Below are positions 16,310 to 25,764 of a DNA stretch of 64,000 nt, piece after piece; position 1 is the stretch's first letter, and each line of letters begins with the position of its first letter. The notes under the pieces are model-generated. The model saw only the letters and a program-made list of their open reading frames with translations, searched no databases and was not told the origin of the DNA. The stretch lies in contig CAKRGF010000005.1 of NCBI GenBank assembly GCA_934322085.1, positions 28,148-92,147 of the forward strand, written 5' to 3'. The position numbers were made by a program, and so were the translations under genes. This DNA is from an uncultured Eubacterium sp. GTDB taxonomy: Bacteria > Bacillota > Clostridia > Lachnospirales > Lachnospiraceae.

Positions 16310-17149
16310 ATGGCAGTTTTAATTGATGGCAAAAAAATCTCAGCGCAGGTAAAAGACGAGTGCAAGGAACGTGTGGCAAAGGAAAATTTGGACGTTACAC
16401 TTGCAGTAATCCAGGTTGGAAATGATCCGGCATCTACCGTATATGTAGGGAATAAAAAGAAGGCTTGTGAGTATGTTGGAATTCATTCCCTTTCCTATGA
16501 ATTGCCGGAAGAAACAACAGAAGAAGAATTACTGGCACTTGTTGAAAAACTCAATGCAGATGATACCGTAAACGGTATTTTGGTACAATTACCGCTGCCT
16601 TCCCATATTAATGAGGATAAAGTGATTCAGACCATTTCCCCGAAAAAAGATGTGGATGGATTTCATCCGCAGAGCGTTGGTGCGTTAAGTATTGGTCAGC
16701 CGGGCTTTGTGTCCTGTACGCCGGCGGGCATCATTCAGCTCTTAAAGAGAAGTGGTGTAGTAATTGACGGAAAAGAGTGCGTTATTGTAGGCAGAAGTAA
16801 TATTGTCGGAAAGCCGATGGCAATGCTTATGCTTCGTGAAAATGCTACGGTAACCGTCTGCCACAGTCATACAAAAGACTTAAAAGAAGTAACAAAAAGA
16901 GCAGATATTCTGATTGTAGCAATTGGAAAGCCAAAAATGATTACGGCAGATTATGTGAAAGAGGGTGCAGTAGTCATTGATGTCGGAATTCACAGACCGG
17001 AAGGCGGTAAACTTTGCGGTGACGTGGACTTTGATTCCGTGGAGAAGACAGCGTCGGCAATTACTCCGGTACCGGGCGGTGTCGGACCGATGACAATTGC
17101 GATGTTGATGAATAATTGTGTGGAAGCGAAAGGAATTCAAAAAGCATGA
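16310..17149 (+). CDS. folD: Methylenetetrahydrofolate dehydrogenase / cyclohydrolase
   Basis: Bifunctional enzyme interconverting 5,10-methylene-, methenyl- and 10-formyl-tetrahydrofolate. At 279 residues it is normal length. Motifs: VGNDPASTVYVGNKKKACE with the catalytic Lys, GILVQLPLP, the PKKDVDGFHP signature, the NAD(P) site IVGRSNIVGKP and the C-terminal PVPGGVGPMTIAML. It works with fhs at 8.8 kb in one-carbon metabolism. Its stop overlaps the rimO start as ATGA. Confidence 0.97.
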   Translation: MAVLIDGKKISAQVKDECKERVAKENLDVTLAVIQVGNDPASTVYVGNKKKACEYVGIHSLSYELPEETTEEELLALVEKLNADDTVNGILVQLPLPSHINEDKVIQTISPKKDVDGFHPQSVGALSIGQPGFVSCTPAGIIQLLKRSGVVIDGKECVIVGRSNIVGKPMAMLMLRENATVTVCHSHTKDLKEVTKRADILIVAIGKPKMITADYVKEGAVVIDVGIHRPEGGKLCGDVDFDSVEKTASAITPVPGGVGPMTIAMLMNNCVEAKGIQKA

Positions 17150-18483
17150 ATTTGTTCTTTGTATCATTAGGATGTGATAAAAATTTAGTTGACAGTGAAA
17201 AAATGATTGCACTGTTGGCTTCGCAGAATATTTCGGTGACAAGTACACCAGAGGATGCAGAAATTATTATTGTGAATACTTGTGGCTTTATTCATGATGC
17301 AAAAGAGGAAAGTATTGAGACAATTCTTGAAATGGCAGAATACAAAAAGACTGGCAAGTGTGTCTCGCTCATCATGACAGGATGTTTGGCGCAGCGTTAT
17401 GCGGATGATATCCAGAAAGAAATTCCCGAAGTAGATGCGGTTGTCGGAACAACGGCATATGATAAAATATTTGAAGTAGTAAAAGATACGTTACAGGGTA
17501 AAAAAGAATGTGCGTTAAATGATTTGGACTATCTTCCGAAGAATTTAACAAGCAGAGTTCATACGTCCTCCGGCTATTCCTCGTATTTGAAAATTGCAGA
17601 GGGATGCAGCAAACACTGCACATACTGCATCATTCCGAAACTGCGCGGTAATTACCGCAGTGTTCCGATGGAAGAGTTGTTAGTGGAAGCGGAACAATTG
17701 GCAAAAGAAGGAACCAAGGAGCTGATTGTGATTGCTCAGGAAACAACGGTTTATGGTGTTGATTTGTATGGTAAAAAACGATTGCCGGAACTTTTACAGG
17801 CTCTTTGTAAAATTGATGGAATTGAATGGGTTCGGCTATTGTACTGTTATCCGGAAGAAATTACAAAAGAACTGGTGCAGACGATTAAGACAGAGAAAAA
17901 AATCTGTCATTATCTCGATTTGCCGATTCAGCATTGTAACGACGGCATCTTAAAAAGAATGGGACGAAAGACCACACAGGCGGATCTGCGTGAGAAGATT
18001 TCCATGCTTCGTAAGGAGATTCCGGATATTGCACTCCGTACAACGTTAATCAGCGGATTTCCGGGAGAGACAATCGAAAACCACGAGGAATGTGTGGATT
18101 TTGTTGCCAACATGAAATTTGAACGATTAGGAGTATTTCCTTACTCGCCGGAAGAAGGAACACCGGCGGCAGAATATGATGGACAGCTTCCAGATGAGAT
18201 TAAGCAGGAATGGGCAGATGAAATTATGCAGACGGAACAGAATGTGATTTTTGCCCAGAATGAAGAAATGATTGGCAGAAAACTCTCGGTGATTGTGGAT
18301 GGATATCTGCCGGAAGATGGCGTTTATGTCGGGCGTACTTATCGTGATGCGCCGGAGATTGATGGGTGTCTGTTCTTTGAAGTACCGTACGAAATCATAT
18401 CAGGCACCATATTACCTGTTTTGGTGACGGATGCAAACGGCTATGATTTGATTGGAGAAATTTTACCGGAGGAGGATGATTAA
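17146..18483 (+). CDS. rimO: Ribosomal protein S12 methylthiotransferase
   Basis: Radical-SAM enzyme that adds a methylthio group to the conserved Asp of ribosomal protein S12. The N-terminal domain carries the second-cluster cysteines C10, C46 and C80 (SLGCDKN, NTCGF, TGCLAQRY). The radical-SAM cluster is C154, C158 and C161 (CSKHCTYC), and a C-terminal TRAM domain ends the 445-residue protein. The start at 17146 fits the ATGA overlap with folD and the family N-terminus MNLFFVSLGCDKNLVDSE. pgsA follows directly. Confidence 0.96.
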   Translation: MNLFFVSLGCDKNLVDSEKMIALLASQNISVTSTPEDAEIIIVNTCGFIHDAKEESIETILEMAEYKKTGKCVSLIMTGCLAQRYADDIQKEIPEVDAVVGTTAYDKIFEVVKDTLQGKKECALNDLDYLPKNLTSRVHTSSGYSSYLKIAEGCSKHCTYCIIPKLRGNYRSVPMEELLVEAEQLAKEGTKELIVIAQETTVYGVDLYGKKRLPELLQALCKIDGIEWVRLLYCYPEEITKELVQTIKTEKKICHYLDLPIQHCNDGILKRMGRKTTQADLREKISMLRKEIPDIALRTTLISGFPGETIENHEECVDFVANMKFERLGVFPYSPEEGTPAAEYDGQLPDEIKQEWADEIMQTEQNVIFAQNEEMIGRKLSVIVDGYLPEDGVYVGRTYRDAPEIDGCLFFEVPYEIISGTILPVLVTDANGYDLIGEILPEEDD

Positions 18484-19029
18484 ATGAATGTACCAAATCG
18501 ATTGACTATTTTGCGTGTTGCTATGATTCCTCTTTTTGTAATTGCGATGCTATGGCAGCAATTGCCGTATTCGGATTATATTGCCGGCGGTCTATTTATT
18601 GCTGCCTGCGTTACCGATTTTTTTGATGGTTATCTGGCAAGAAAATACAATCAGGTTACAACCTTTGGTAAATTTATGGATCCATTGGCGGATAAGTTAT
18701 TAGTCTGTGCAGCACTCATCTGTTTTTTGGCTGACCCGCAGACCAATATGCCGGCATGGGTAGTCATTATCATTATCAGCAGAGAGTTCATTATCAGCGG
18801 ATTTCGTCTGGTGGCGGCAGAAAAAGGGGTTACCATTGCAGCAAGTTACTGGGGTAAAGTCAAAACTTTTGTCCAGATGGCAATGTCAATCCTTTTAGTG
18901 TTTCATTTTCAAGCAGATGTATTCCGTATCATTGAGAGTATATTAATTTATGCTTCGGTGATACTAACGGTAATTTCTCTCGTAGACTATATTTATAAAA
19001 ATCGAGGAGTTATGAAGGATGTGCGATAA
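18484..19029 (+). CDS. pgsA: CDP-diacylglycerol-glycerol-3-phosphate 3-phosphatidyltransferase
   Basis: Makes phosphatidylglycerol phosphate, the first step to phosphatidylglycerol, in the cytoplasmic membrane. At 181 residues it has several membrane segments and the CDP-alcohol phosphotransferase signature D48-G-x2-A52-R53 ... G62 ... D66 ... D70 (DFFDGYLARKYNQVTTFGKF). It follows rimO without spacer and overlaps the pncC start by one base, as is common in Firmicutes where rimO, pgsA and cinA cluster. Confidence 0.95.
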   Translation: MNVPNRLTILRVAMIPLFVIAMLWQQLPYSDYIAGGLFIAACVTDFFDGYLARKYNQVTTFGKFMDPLADKLLVCAALICFLADPQTNMPAWVVIIIISREFIISGFRLVAAEKGVTIAASYWGKVKTFVQMAMSILLVFHFQADVFRIIESILIYASVILTVISLVDYIYKNRGVMKDVR

Positions 19030-19511
19030 TGAAAGAAAATGCAAAAGAAAATGAGCTTGTCAAGAAACTGACAAACAAACACTATACGATAACAACAGCT
19101 GAATCATGTACCGGCGGTTTATTATCGGCAACGATTATTAACGTTTCCGGTGCGTCGGATGTCATCAACTGTGCTTATGTGACTTACGCAAATGAAGCAA
19201 AAGAAAATCTGGTATCCGTAAGTCATGATACATTGGAAACAAAAGGCGCTGTCAGCGAAGAGACAGCAGCCGAAATGTGTCTTGGCTGTGCAAAGGCGGC
19301 GAAAGCGGACATAGGACTTTCGACAACCGGCATCGCAGGTCCTAGCGGAGGTACAGAAGAAAAACCGGTTGGACTTGTGTATCTTGGCTGTTCTCTGCAT
19401 GGACAGGTTACGGTAGAGCGTCATGTGTTTTCTGGTGACAGAGAATGTGTAAGAAAGCAGGCAGTGGATGCAGCTCTTGATTTGGCAATACGATGTTTAG
19501 ACAAGGAGTAA
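19029..19511 (+). CDS. pncC: Nicotinamide-nucleotide amidohydrolase (CinA C-terminal domain protein)
   Basis: A 160-residue stand-alone CinA C-terminal domain; members deamidate NMN to NaMN in the pyridine nucleotide cycle. The AESCTGG signature (S26 probable nucleophile) and STTGIAGPSGG are present. The N-terminal MoaB-like half of full CinA is absent. It is coupled to pgsA by a one-base overlap. Enzyme activity is inferred from the family. Confidence 0.9.
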   Translation: MKENAKENELVKKLTNKHYTITTAESCTGGLLSATIINVSGASDVINCAYVTYANEAKENLVSVSHDTLETKGAVSEETAAEMCLGCAKAAKADIGLSTTGIAGPSGGTEEKPVGLVYLGCSLHGQVTVERHVFSGDRECVRKQAVDAALDLAIRCLDKE

Positions 19512-19517
19512 TAAAAA

Positions 19518-20000
19518 TTGAAATTTAAAATAATGGCAATACTTATGGTGGGTTTGTTATTATTAAATGGTTGCGGGGAAGCATCCGGACTGCCGGCAAA
19601 AACTGCCCTGACAACACCCAAAAGCACGATGAAGACACTTACGATTTACTCCATTGATTCGGATACAATGAGTCTGATTCCGGTTGTTGTTAAAAAAGAG
19701 GAAAAAACACTGACTGCCGAGTACATTACTTATCTGGTAACACAGAATTTAGAAGATGAAGATGTGCGTGTTGACCATGTAGAGCAGCAGAAAAATGCCG
19801 TTGTGGTTTCATTTGATTCGAAAGCAAAACCGGTAAAGCGTTGTTCTAAGCAGATGGAGACATTAATATTAAACTGTTTTGCCAGCAGTCTGTTGGATAA
19901 TGTAAAAGATTGTAAAAAAATTATTTACCGCTGCAAAAACAAACGATACAAAAGTTCTCATCGGTCTTTTGGATTTAATGAAGTTTATGCATCGGCATAA
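19518..20000 (+). CDS. Putative lipoprotein, possibly GerMN-like
   Basis: A 160-residue protein with a signal peptide ending in a lipobox (LLLNGC, Cys about residue 19), so predicted to be lipid-anchored outside the membrane. The rest (TLTIYSIDSDTMSLIPVVV ... TAEYITYLVTQNL) resembles the start of GerMN/Sporulation-germination modules, but the match is weak. It starts with TTG at 19518, supported by AAGGAG nine bases upstream. The C-terminal tail is Lys/Arg-rich. No function can be given from sequence. Confidence 0.65.
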   Translation: MKFKIMAILMVGLLLLNGCGEASGLPAKTALTTPKSTMKTLTIYSIDSDTMSLIPVVVKKEEKTLTAEYITYLVTQNLEDEDVRVDHVEQQKNAVVVSFDSKAKPVKRCSKQMETLILNCFASSLLDNVKDCKKIIYRCKNKRYKSSHRSFGFNEVYASA

Positions 20001-20017
20001 ATACATCGGAGAAGAAA

Positions 20018-21259
20018 ATGAAAAAAGTAATCATAATCGGTGGCGGTCCTGCCGGCATGATGGCGGCGATTCAAAGTGCCTCGTGCGGATGTGACGTCAC
20101 GATCGTCGAAAAAAATGAAAAATTAGGAAAAAAACTTTTTATCACAGGAAAAGGCAGGTGCAACCTGACCAACGCCTGTGATATTTCTGATTTGTTTTCT
20201 AATGTGATTTCAAACCCAAAGTTTCTTTACAGTGCCTTTTATTCCTTTACCAATGAACAGGTCGTAGATTTTTTTAAGGAGCATGGTCTGCCTATAAAAG
20301 TGGAGCGGGGAAAACGTGTTTTTCCGGCATCGGATAAATCTTCTGATGTCATCCGAACATTGGAAAAGGAGTGCAAAAGACTTGGTGTAACCGTACTTCT
20401 TCACACAGAGGCAAAAAAACTTCAAATCAAAGAAAATGAAGTGACGGGAGTTATTCTGAGAAATCAGCACACTCTGCCAGCGGATAAAGTAATTGTGGCA
20501 ACCGGCGGATGTTCTTATGCAAGTACCGGTTCAACGGGAGATGGTTATGAATTTGCGAAAGAGGCAGGTCATACCGTAACGGCAATTCGACCGGGGTTAA
20601 CCGGGATTGTTACAGCGGATAACATTGGAAAACAATTACAGGGACTGACGCTGAAAAATTGTCAGGTGTCGATTCGCAGAGAATCTGGCAAGCAGAAATC
20701 ACTTTATGAGGGATTTGGCGAGGTTTTGTTTACGCATTATGGAGTGAGTGGACCGCTTATGCTGAGTGCAAGCAGTATCATTGGTGACAAACTGCAAAAA
20801 GAACCGTTGATTCTGCATATTGACTTAAAACCGGCATTGACAAACGAGCAGCTGGATAAACGAATTGTGAAAGATTTTTCAGAACGCATGAACTTATCGC
20901 TGAAAAATGCCTGTAGAAATCTTCTCCCTGCCAGCATGGTAACAGAAGTGTTATCCCGTGCCGGTCTGGATGCAGACAGCAAGGTGAATCAACTTGATAA
21001 AAAAAATCGTTTAAAATTAGTTGACAGCATAAAGGATTTTACGGTAACATTAAAAGGATTGAGAGAAATCAACGAGGCGATTATAACGCGCGGGGGTGTA
21101 AAAGTTTCGGAAATTGACCCATCGACGATGGAATCGAAACGAATACAGGGATTATTCTTTGCTGGTGAGGTGCTAGATTTAGATGCTTTAACCGGAGGTT
21201 TTAATCTTCAGATTGCATGGTCTACCGGTTATTTGGCAGGCAGAGAAGAATCAAATTAG
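20018..21259 (+). CDS. NAD(P)/FAD-dependent oxidoreductase, HI0933/YhiN family
   Basis: A 413-residue flavoprotein of the HI0933-like family whose substrate is not established. The FAD-binding Rossmann motif GGGPAGMMAAI is at residues 8-18. The family signature GKKLFITGKGRCNLTN, the ATGGCSYASTGSTGDGY segment and the C-terminal FAD-closing GLFFAGEVLDLDALTGGFNLQIA are all present. It sits 15 bases before cmk, in an order common in Clostridia (HI0933-cmk-ispH). Family secure, role unknown. Confidence 0.88.
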   Translation: MKKVIIIGGGPAGMMAAIQSASCGCDVTIVEKNEKLGKKLFITGKGRCNLTNACDISDLFSNVISNPKFLYSAFYSFTNEQVVDFFKEHGLPIKVERGKRVFPASDKSSDVIRTLEKECKRLGVTVLLHTEAKKLQIKENEVTGVILRNQHTLPADKVIVATGGCSYASTGSTGDGYEFAKEAGHTVTAIRPGLTGIVTADNIGKQLQGLTLKNCQVSIRRESGKQKSLYEGFGEVLFTHYGVSGPLMLSASSIIGDKLQKEPLILHIDLKPALTNEQLDKRIVKDFSERMNLSLKNACRNLLPASMVTEVLSRAGLDADSKVNQLDKKNRLKLVDSIKDFTVTLKGLREINEAIITRGGVKVSEIDPSTMESKRIQGLFFAGEVLDLDALTGGFNLQIAWSTGYLAGREESN

Positions 21260-21274
21260 AAGGAGGCGTTACGA

Positions 21275-21943
21275 ATGAATATTGCAATTGATGGACCGGC
21301 TGGAGCCGGAAAAAGCTCAATCGCAAAGTTAGTAGCAAAGAAACTGAATTATGTGTACGTTGACACAGGTGCTATGTTCCGCACGATGGCGTATTATTTT
21401 TTGACAAATGGCATTGATATAACAGATGAAAATGCGGTAAATGAAAAATGCCAGGCAATTGATATTACCATTCAGTATGAAGACGGCGAACAGCATATTT
21501 TCTTAAATGGTACGGATGTCAGCAAAGAAATCCGTAAAGAAGAAGTTGGAAAAAATGCTTCGGTAGTTGCAAAATATCCAAAGGTTCGCGAAAAATTATT
21601 AGAATTGCAGAGAAATTTGGCGGCTGCCAATGATGTCATTATGGATGGCAGAGATATTGGAACTGTTGTTTTGCCAAATGCTGAGTGCAAAATTTATCTG
21701 ACGGCAAGTTCTTTTGTGCGCGCAAACCGCCGTTACAAAGAATTGACCGAAAAAGGAGAAAACTGCGATTTGGCACAAATTGAAAAGGATATCATTGCCA
21801 GGGATGAACAGGATATGAACCGTGAAATTGCACCGTTAAAGCAGGCAGAAGATGCGGTATATCTGGATTCGTCGGATTTAACAATTGACGAAGTGGTGAA
21901 TAAAATCATTGAAATACAAGGAGCATCAGCTCATGACAATTAA
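21275..21943 (+). CDS. cmk: Cytidylate kinase
   Basis: Phosphorylates CMP and dCMP to the diphosphates. The P-loop IDGPAGAGKSS is at residues 4-14; VDTGAMFR and MDGRDIGTVVLP, which bind the nucleotide base, follow. At 222 residues it has the normal length, with an AAGGAGG site. Its 3' end overlaps the ispH start by 11 bases. Confidence 0.96.
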   Translation: MNIAIDGPAGAGKSSIAKLVAKKLNYVYVDTGAMFRTMAYYFLTNGIDITDENAVNEKCQAIDITIQYEDGEQHIFLNGTDVSKEIRKEEVGKNASVVAKYPKVREKLLELQRNLAAANDVIMDGRDIGTVVLPNAECKIYLTASSFVRANRRYKELTEKGENCDLAQIEKDIIARDEQDMNREIAPLKQAEDAVYLDSSDLTIDEVVNKIIEIQGASAHDN

Positions 21944-22805
21944 ATGTGCAGACAGTGCTGGCTTTTGCTTTGGTGTAAAGCGGGCCGTCGATACGGTATA
22001 TGATTTATTGGCAAAAGAAAATCATAAAGTATATACACTCGGCCCGATTATTCATAATGAGCAGGTTGTAGAGGATTTGGCATCGCAGGGGGTACAGGTG
22101 ATTGAGCACCCGGATGAAATTGCAAAAGAAGACAGGAGTCAGGCAATTTTAGTGATTCGTTCGCACGGTGTACCGGAATCCGTCATCCGTACGCTCAAGG
22201 AGGAAAAAATTCCATTTGAGGATGCAACGTGTCCATTTGTGAAAAAAATTCATAAAACCGTTGCTGAATATAGTGAAAAAGGATATGAAATTGTTATCGT
22301 TGGTTCGGCAAAACATCCGGAAGTACAAGGGATTCTCGGGTGGGCAAAAAACGGTGGAACCGTCGTAGAATCGAAGGAAGATGCCCGTTTATTTAAGCCG
22401 GCAAAAGAGGGCAAACCGATATGTGTGGTGGCCCAAACGACATTTAATTACAAAAAATTTCAAGAATTAGTTGAAATTTTCTCAAAAAAAGGTTATGATA
22501 TACTTGCTGTGAATACAATTTGTAATGCTACGTCTACGCGTCAGACGGAGGCTGAGTCTTTAGCAAAGGATTCGGAGGCCATGATTGTGATAGGCGGAAC
22601 ACATTCGTCTAATTCACGCAAATTATATGAAATATGTAAAAATCAGTGTGAAAACACTTTTTTTATACAGACAGCAGAAGATTTGTCCGATATTCCGGCC
22701 GCATCTTTTGCAAGCCTAGGTATTACTGCCGGGGCATCGACCCCAAATACTATTATACAGGAGGTTCTTAAGGCATGTCAGAAGCAAGTTTCGCAGAATT
22801 ATTAG
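21933..22805 (+). CDS. ispH: 4-hydroxy-3-methylbut-2-enyl diphosphate reductase
   Basis: Last step of the non-mevalonate isoprenoid pathway, making IPP and DMAPP. The iron-sulfur cluster cysteines C12, C100 and C197 and the substrate histidines H41, H78 and H128 are all present in a 290-residue protein. The ATG at 21933 with AAGGAG before it is preferred over 21909. In many Clostridia ispH is fused to a ribosomal S1 gene. Here the two are separate frames overlapping by 31 bases. Confidence 0.96.
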   Translation: MTIKCADSAGFCFGVKRAVDTVYDLLAKENHKVYTLGPIIHNEQVVEDLASQGVQVIEHPDEIAKEDRSQAILVIRSHGVPESVIRTLKEEKIPFEDATCPFVKKIHKTVAEYSEKGYEIVIVGSAKHPEVQGILGWAKNGGTVVESKEDARLFKPAKEGKPICVVAQTTFNYKKFQELVEIFSKKGYDILAVNTICNATSTRQTEAESLAKDSEAMIVIGGTHSSNSRKLYEICKNQCENTFFIQTAEDLSDIPAASFASLGITAGASTPNTIIQEVLKACQKQVSQNY

Positions 22806-23872
22806 AGGATTCATTAGTCACAATCCACAATGGTGAGATTGTAGAAGGGACAGTTATCGGAGTTAAAGACAATGAGATTATCTTAAACATTGGATATAAA
22901 GCAGATGGTATTTTAACGAAGAATGAATACAGTAACAATACTGATGTTGACTTGACCTCCGAAGTAAAACCAGGAGATACGATGACTGTTAAAGTTTTGA
23001 AAGTCAACGATGGTGAGGGACAGGTTCTCCTTACTTATAAGAGACTTCAACAGGATAAGATGAATGAGCGCTTTCAGGAAGCATTTGAAAATCAGGAAGT
23101 CCTTACTGGAAAAGTTTCCATGGTACTTAAAGGCGGTTTGAGTGTATCTTATGGTGAAGGCCGTGTATTTATCCCAGCTAGTCTGGTATCCGATATGTAT
23201 GAGAGAGATTTATCCAAATATCAGGATCAGGAAGTTGAATTTGTTCTTACTGAGGTTAACCCACGTAAGAGAAGAATAATTGGTGACCGCAAACAGTTAA
23301 TTGTTGCTAAGAAGAAAAAAATGCAGGAAGAGTTACTTTCCCGTATTGAAGTTGGTATGATGGTTGAAGGTACTGTTAAAAACCTTACCGATTTTGGTGC
23401 ATTTATCGATTTGGGCGGAGCAGACGGACTTCTGCACATCTCTGAGATGTCATGGGGACGCGTTGCAGATCCTAAAAAACTCTTTAAAGTCGGTGATAAA
23501 GTAAATGTCATGATTAAAGACATTCAGGATACTAAGATTGCTCTTACTCTTAAACTGGAAGAGAACAATCCATGGAAAAATGCAGCAGAGAAATATCAGA
23601 TTGGTACGGTTGTAACCGGTAAAGTTGCCCGCATGACTGATTTTGGTGCATTTATTGAGCTGGAAGAAGGAATTGACGCATTGCTTCATGTTTCACAGAT
23701 TGCTATTGAGCATGTAGAGAAGCCTTCTGACGTTTTGAAAGTAGGACAGGAAATTACTGCTAAAATCGTTGATTTCAATGAAGAGACAAAGAAAATCAGC
23801 TTAAGTGTAAAAGCACTTGAGATTGAAAAACGCAACGAAGCAGCAGATGATGAAGATTCCGAAGAAGAATAA
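22775..23872 (+). CDS. rpsA: S1 RNA-binding protein (ribosomal protein S1-like)
   Basis: A 365-residue protein with four S1 domains at about residues 20-89, 107-172, 195-260 and 277-346, compared with six in E. coli S1; four is usual in Firmicutes. Domains 3 and 4 carry the classical TDFGAFI(D/E)L and LLHIS/LLHVS motifs. It has its own AGGAGG, placed inside the 3' end of ispH. Expected to help 30S subunits load structured or weak-site mRNAs. The end is acidic (DDEDSEEE). cheR begins at the last base of its stop codon. Confidence 0.9.
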   Translation: MSEASFAELLEDSLVTIHNGEIVEGTVIGVKDNEIILNIGYKADGILTKNEYSNNTDVDLTSEVKPGDTMTVKVLKVNDGEGQVLLTYKRLQQDKMNERFQEAFENQEVLTGKVSMVLKGGLSVSYGEGRVFIPASLVSDMYERDLSKYQDQEVEFVLTEVNPRKRRIIGDRKQLIVAKKKKMQEELLSRIEVGMMVEGTVKNLTDFGAFIDLGGADGLLHISEMSWGRVADPKKLFKVGDKVNVMIKDIQDTKIALTLKLEENNPWKNAAEKYQIGTVVTGKVARMTDFGAFIELEEGIDALLHVSQIAIEHVEKPSDVLKVGQEITAKIVDFNEETKKISLSVKALEIEKRNEAADDEDSEEE

Positions 23873-24654
23873 TGGGTCTATACGATTACGAATGGTTTAA
23901 AAGTGGATTCCTTTCGATGTCTGGAATTGATTTGAATTCCTACAAAGAAGGACAGATGAAGCGGCGGATTGATAATTTTTTAAAAAAACATCAAGTAGAT
24001 GATTATAACACATTTTTGTCATTGCTTAAGCGGGACACAGAAGTCTATGATAGTTTTATTACATATCTGACTATCAATGTATCTGAGTTTTACCGTAATC
24101 CTCTGCAGTGGCAGACATTAGAAAAAGATATCATTCCACTGCTTTTGAAACGCTTTCCAAAACCTTTGCGTATTTGGAGTGCCGCCTGCTCGACAGGTGA
24201 TGAGCCATATTCGCTGGCGATGGTTTTAAGTGATTTTCTTCCATTGAACCAGATTCAGATTTTGGCGACGGATATGGATGCGGAAGTGTTAGCAAAAGCA
24301 AAGGCTGGATGTTATACCAGCCAGAGCATTAAAGGACTGCCGCAGCGTTACAAAGATAAATTTATGGAAAAAGATGAGCATGGTATTTACCGTGTTTCCA
24401 ATAAATTAAAATCATGTATTTCTTTTAAGAAGCACAATCTGTTAAAAGATGGATATCCGCAGAGAGTTCATTTGATTGTGTGCCGGAATGTGATGATTTA
24501 TTTTACGGAAGAGGCAAAAGACCGGATTTACCGCCGGTTCTCAGATTCCTTATGTAAGCAGGGAATATTGTTTGTAGGAAGTACCGAGCAGATAATTGGT
24601 GCGAAAAAATATAATTTTCAAGGAATCCAATCATTTTTTTATGAAAAACAGTAA
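23872..24654 (+). CDS. cheR: Chemotaxis protein methyltransferase CheR
   Basis: S-adenosylmethionine-dependent methylation of glutamates in chemoreceptors. The N-terminal all-alpha CheR domain (MKRRIDNFLKKH) is followed by the methyltransferase domain with IWSAACSTGDEPYSLAM (SAM site), ATDMDAEVLAKAKAG and VCRNVMIYF. At 260 residues it is normal length. It is coupled to rpsA by a TAATG overlap, away from any other chemotaxis gene in the window; a swimming or sensing cell is implied but no flagellar gene is seen. Confidence 0.92.
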   Translation: MGLYDYEWFKSGFLSMSGIDLNSYKEGQMKRRIDNFLKKHQVDDYNTFLSLLKRDTEVYDSFITYLTINVSEFYRNPLQWQTLEKDIIPLLLKRFPKPLRIWSAACSTGDEPYSLAMVLSDFLPLNQIQILATDMDAEVLAKAKAGCYTSQSIKGLPQRYKDKFMEKDEHGIYRVSNKLKSCISFKKHNLLKDGYPQRVHLIVCRNVMIYFTEEAKDRIYRRFSDSLCKQGILFVGSTEQIIGAKKYNFQGIQSFFYEKQ

Positions 24655-24655
24655 G

Positions 24656-24679
24656 AAAACCACCTTCGGGTGGTTTTTT
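24656..24679 (+). terminator. Rho-independent terminator after cheR
   Basis: A perfect stem AAAACCACC with a TTCG tetraloop and GGTGGTTTT, followed by T, two bases after the cheR stop. It ends the transcription unit that begins near 15.5 kb. Confidence 0.95.
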
Positions 24680-24681
24680 GA

Positions 24682-24710
24682 TTGCTTTTTTTCTCATTTT
24701 CTAGTATATT
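24682..24710 (+). promoter_or_regulatory. Possible promoter of plsX operon
   Basis: TTGCTT, a 17-base spacer and TATATT, 34 bases before plsX. The match is moderate; no clear FapR-type operator was recognised. Confidence 0.4.
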
Positions 24711-24744
24711 TATAACGTATGAGTTTTTTTAGGAGGTAAAAAAG

Positions 24745-25749
24745 ATGGAAAATAAAGTAGTAATTGCGTTAGATGCCATGGGTGGCGATTACGCACCGAT
24801 TGAAACAGTAAAGGGAGCCGTAGAGGCAGTAAACGAGAATAAAGGCATGAAAGTAATTCTTGTTGGTAGAGAAGAAGAAATAAAAAGTGAGCTTGCAAAG
24901 TATACCTATGAGGAAGCAAGCATTGAAATTGTGAATGCAACTGAGATTATTGATATGGGCGAAGTTCCAACAAAGGCAATTCGAGAGAAGAAAGATTCTT
25001 CTTTGGTTGTTGCCATGAAATTAGTACGCGATGGAAAAGCAGATGCGATTGTATCGGCAGGAAGTACAGGAGCCATTTTGGTTGGTGGACAACTTGTTGT
25101 TGGCCGAATCAAAGGAATCAAGCGTCCGGCACTTGCACCATTTTTACCTTCTAAAAACGGATTTTCTCTGTTAATCGATTGTGGAGCGAATGTAGACGCC
25201 CGTCCGGAACATCTGGTTCAGTTTGCTCAGATGGGTTCGGTTTATTTTGAAAATGTTATGGGTAAGAAAAATCCAACGGTTGGTATTGTAAATATCGGAA
25301 CCGAAGAGGAAAAGGGAAATCAGCTTGTGAAAGAGACATATCCTTTGCTTCGTGACTGCAAAAACATTAATTTTGTTGGAAGTGTCGAGGCAAGAGATAT
25401 TGCAAAAGGTGGTACAGATATTCTTGTCTGTGAAGCTTTTGTGGGTAATGTAATCTTAAAATTCTTTGAGGGCGTTGCCAAGACATTCTTAGGCTGCATC
25501 AAAGAAGGAATTATGAAAAGTCTTCGTACAAAAATCGGTGGTATGCTCATTAAGCCGGCACTAAAGGGCTTGTTAAAGACATTTGATGTCAGCAGCCAGG
25601 GCGGTGCCCCATTGTTAGGTTTAAAAGGACTTGTGGTAAAAGCTCATGGAAATTCCAAGAGTGCGGAAATCAAAACGGCTTTGGGACAGTGCATCACATT
25701 CAAAGAAAATAGTATTAATGAAAAAATACAGGACAAGATTCAGGCTTAA
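24745..25749 (+). CDS. plsX: Phosphate acyltransferase PlsX
   Basis: Converts acyl-ACP to acyl-phosphate for phospholipid synthesis with PlsY. At 334 residues it matches the family, with VIALDAMGGDYAP at the N-terminus and VSAGSTGAIL, VGIVNIGTEEEKGNQL and the ARDIAKGGTDILVCEAFVGN segment. An AGGAGG site precedes the ATG. In many Firmicutes acpP lies between plsX and rnc; here rnc follows after 15 bases, so acpP must lie elsewhere. Confidence 0.96.
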   Translation: MENKVVIALDAMGGDYAPIETVKGAVEAVNENKGMKVILVGREEEIKSELAKYTYEEASIEIVNATEIIDMGEVPTKAIREKKDSSLVVAMKLVRDGKADAIVSAGSTGAILVGGQLVVGRIKGIKRPALAPFLPSKNGFSLLIDCGANVDARPEHLVQFAQMGSVYFENVMGKKNPTVGIVNIGTEEEKGNQLVKETYPLLRDCKNINFVGSVEARDIAKGGTDILVCEAFVGNVILKFFEGVAKTFLGCIKEGIMKSLRTKIGGMLIKPALKGLLKTFDVSSQGGAPLLGLKGLVVKAHGNSKSAEIKTALGQCITFKENSINEKIQDKIQA

Positions 25750-25764
25750 AGGAGGCTTTGTGCT

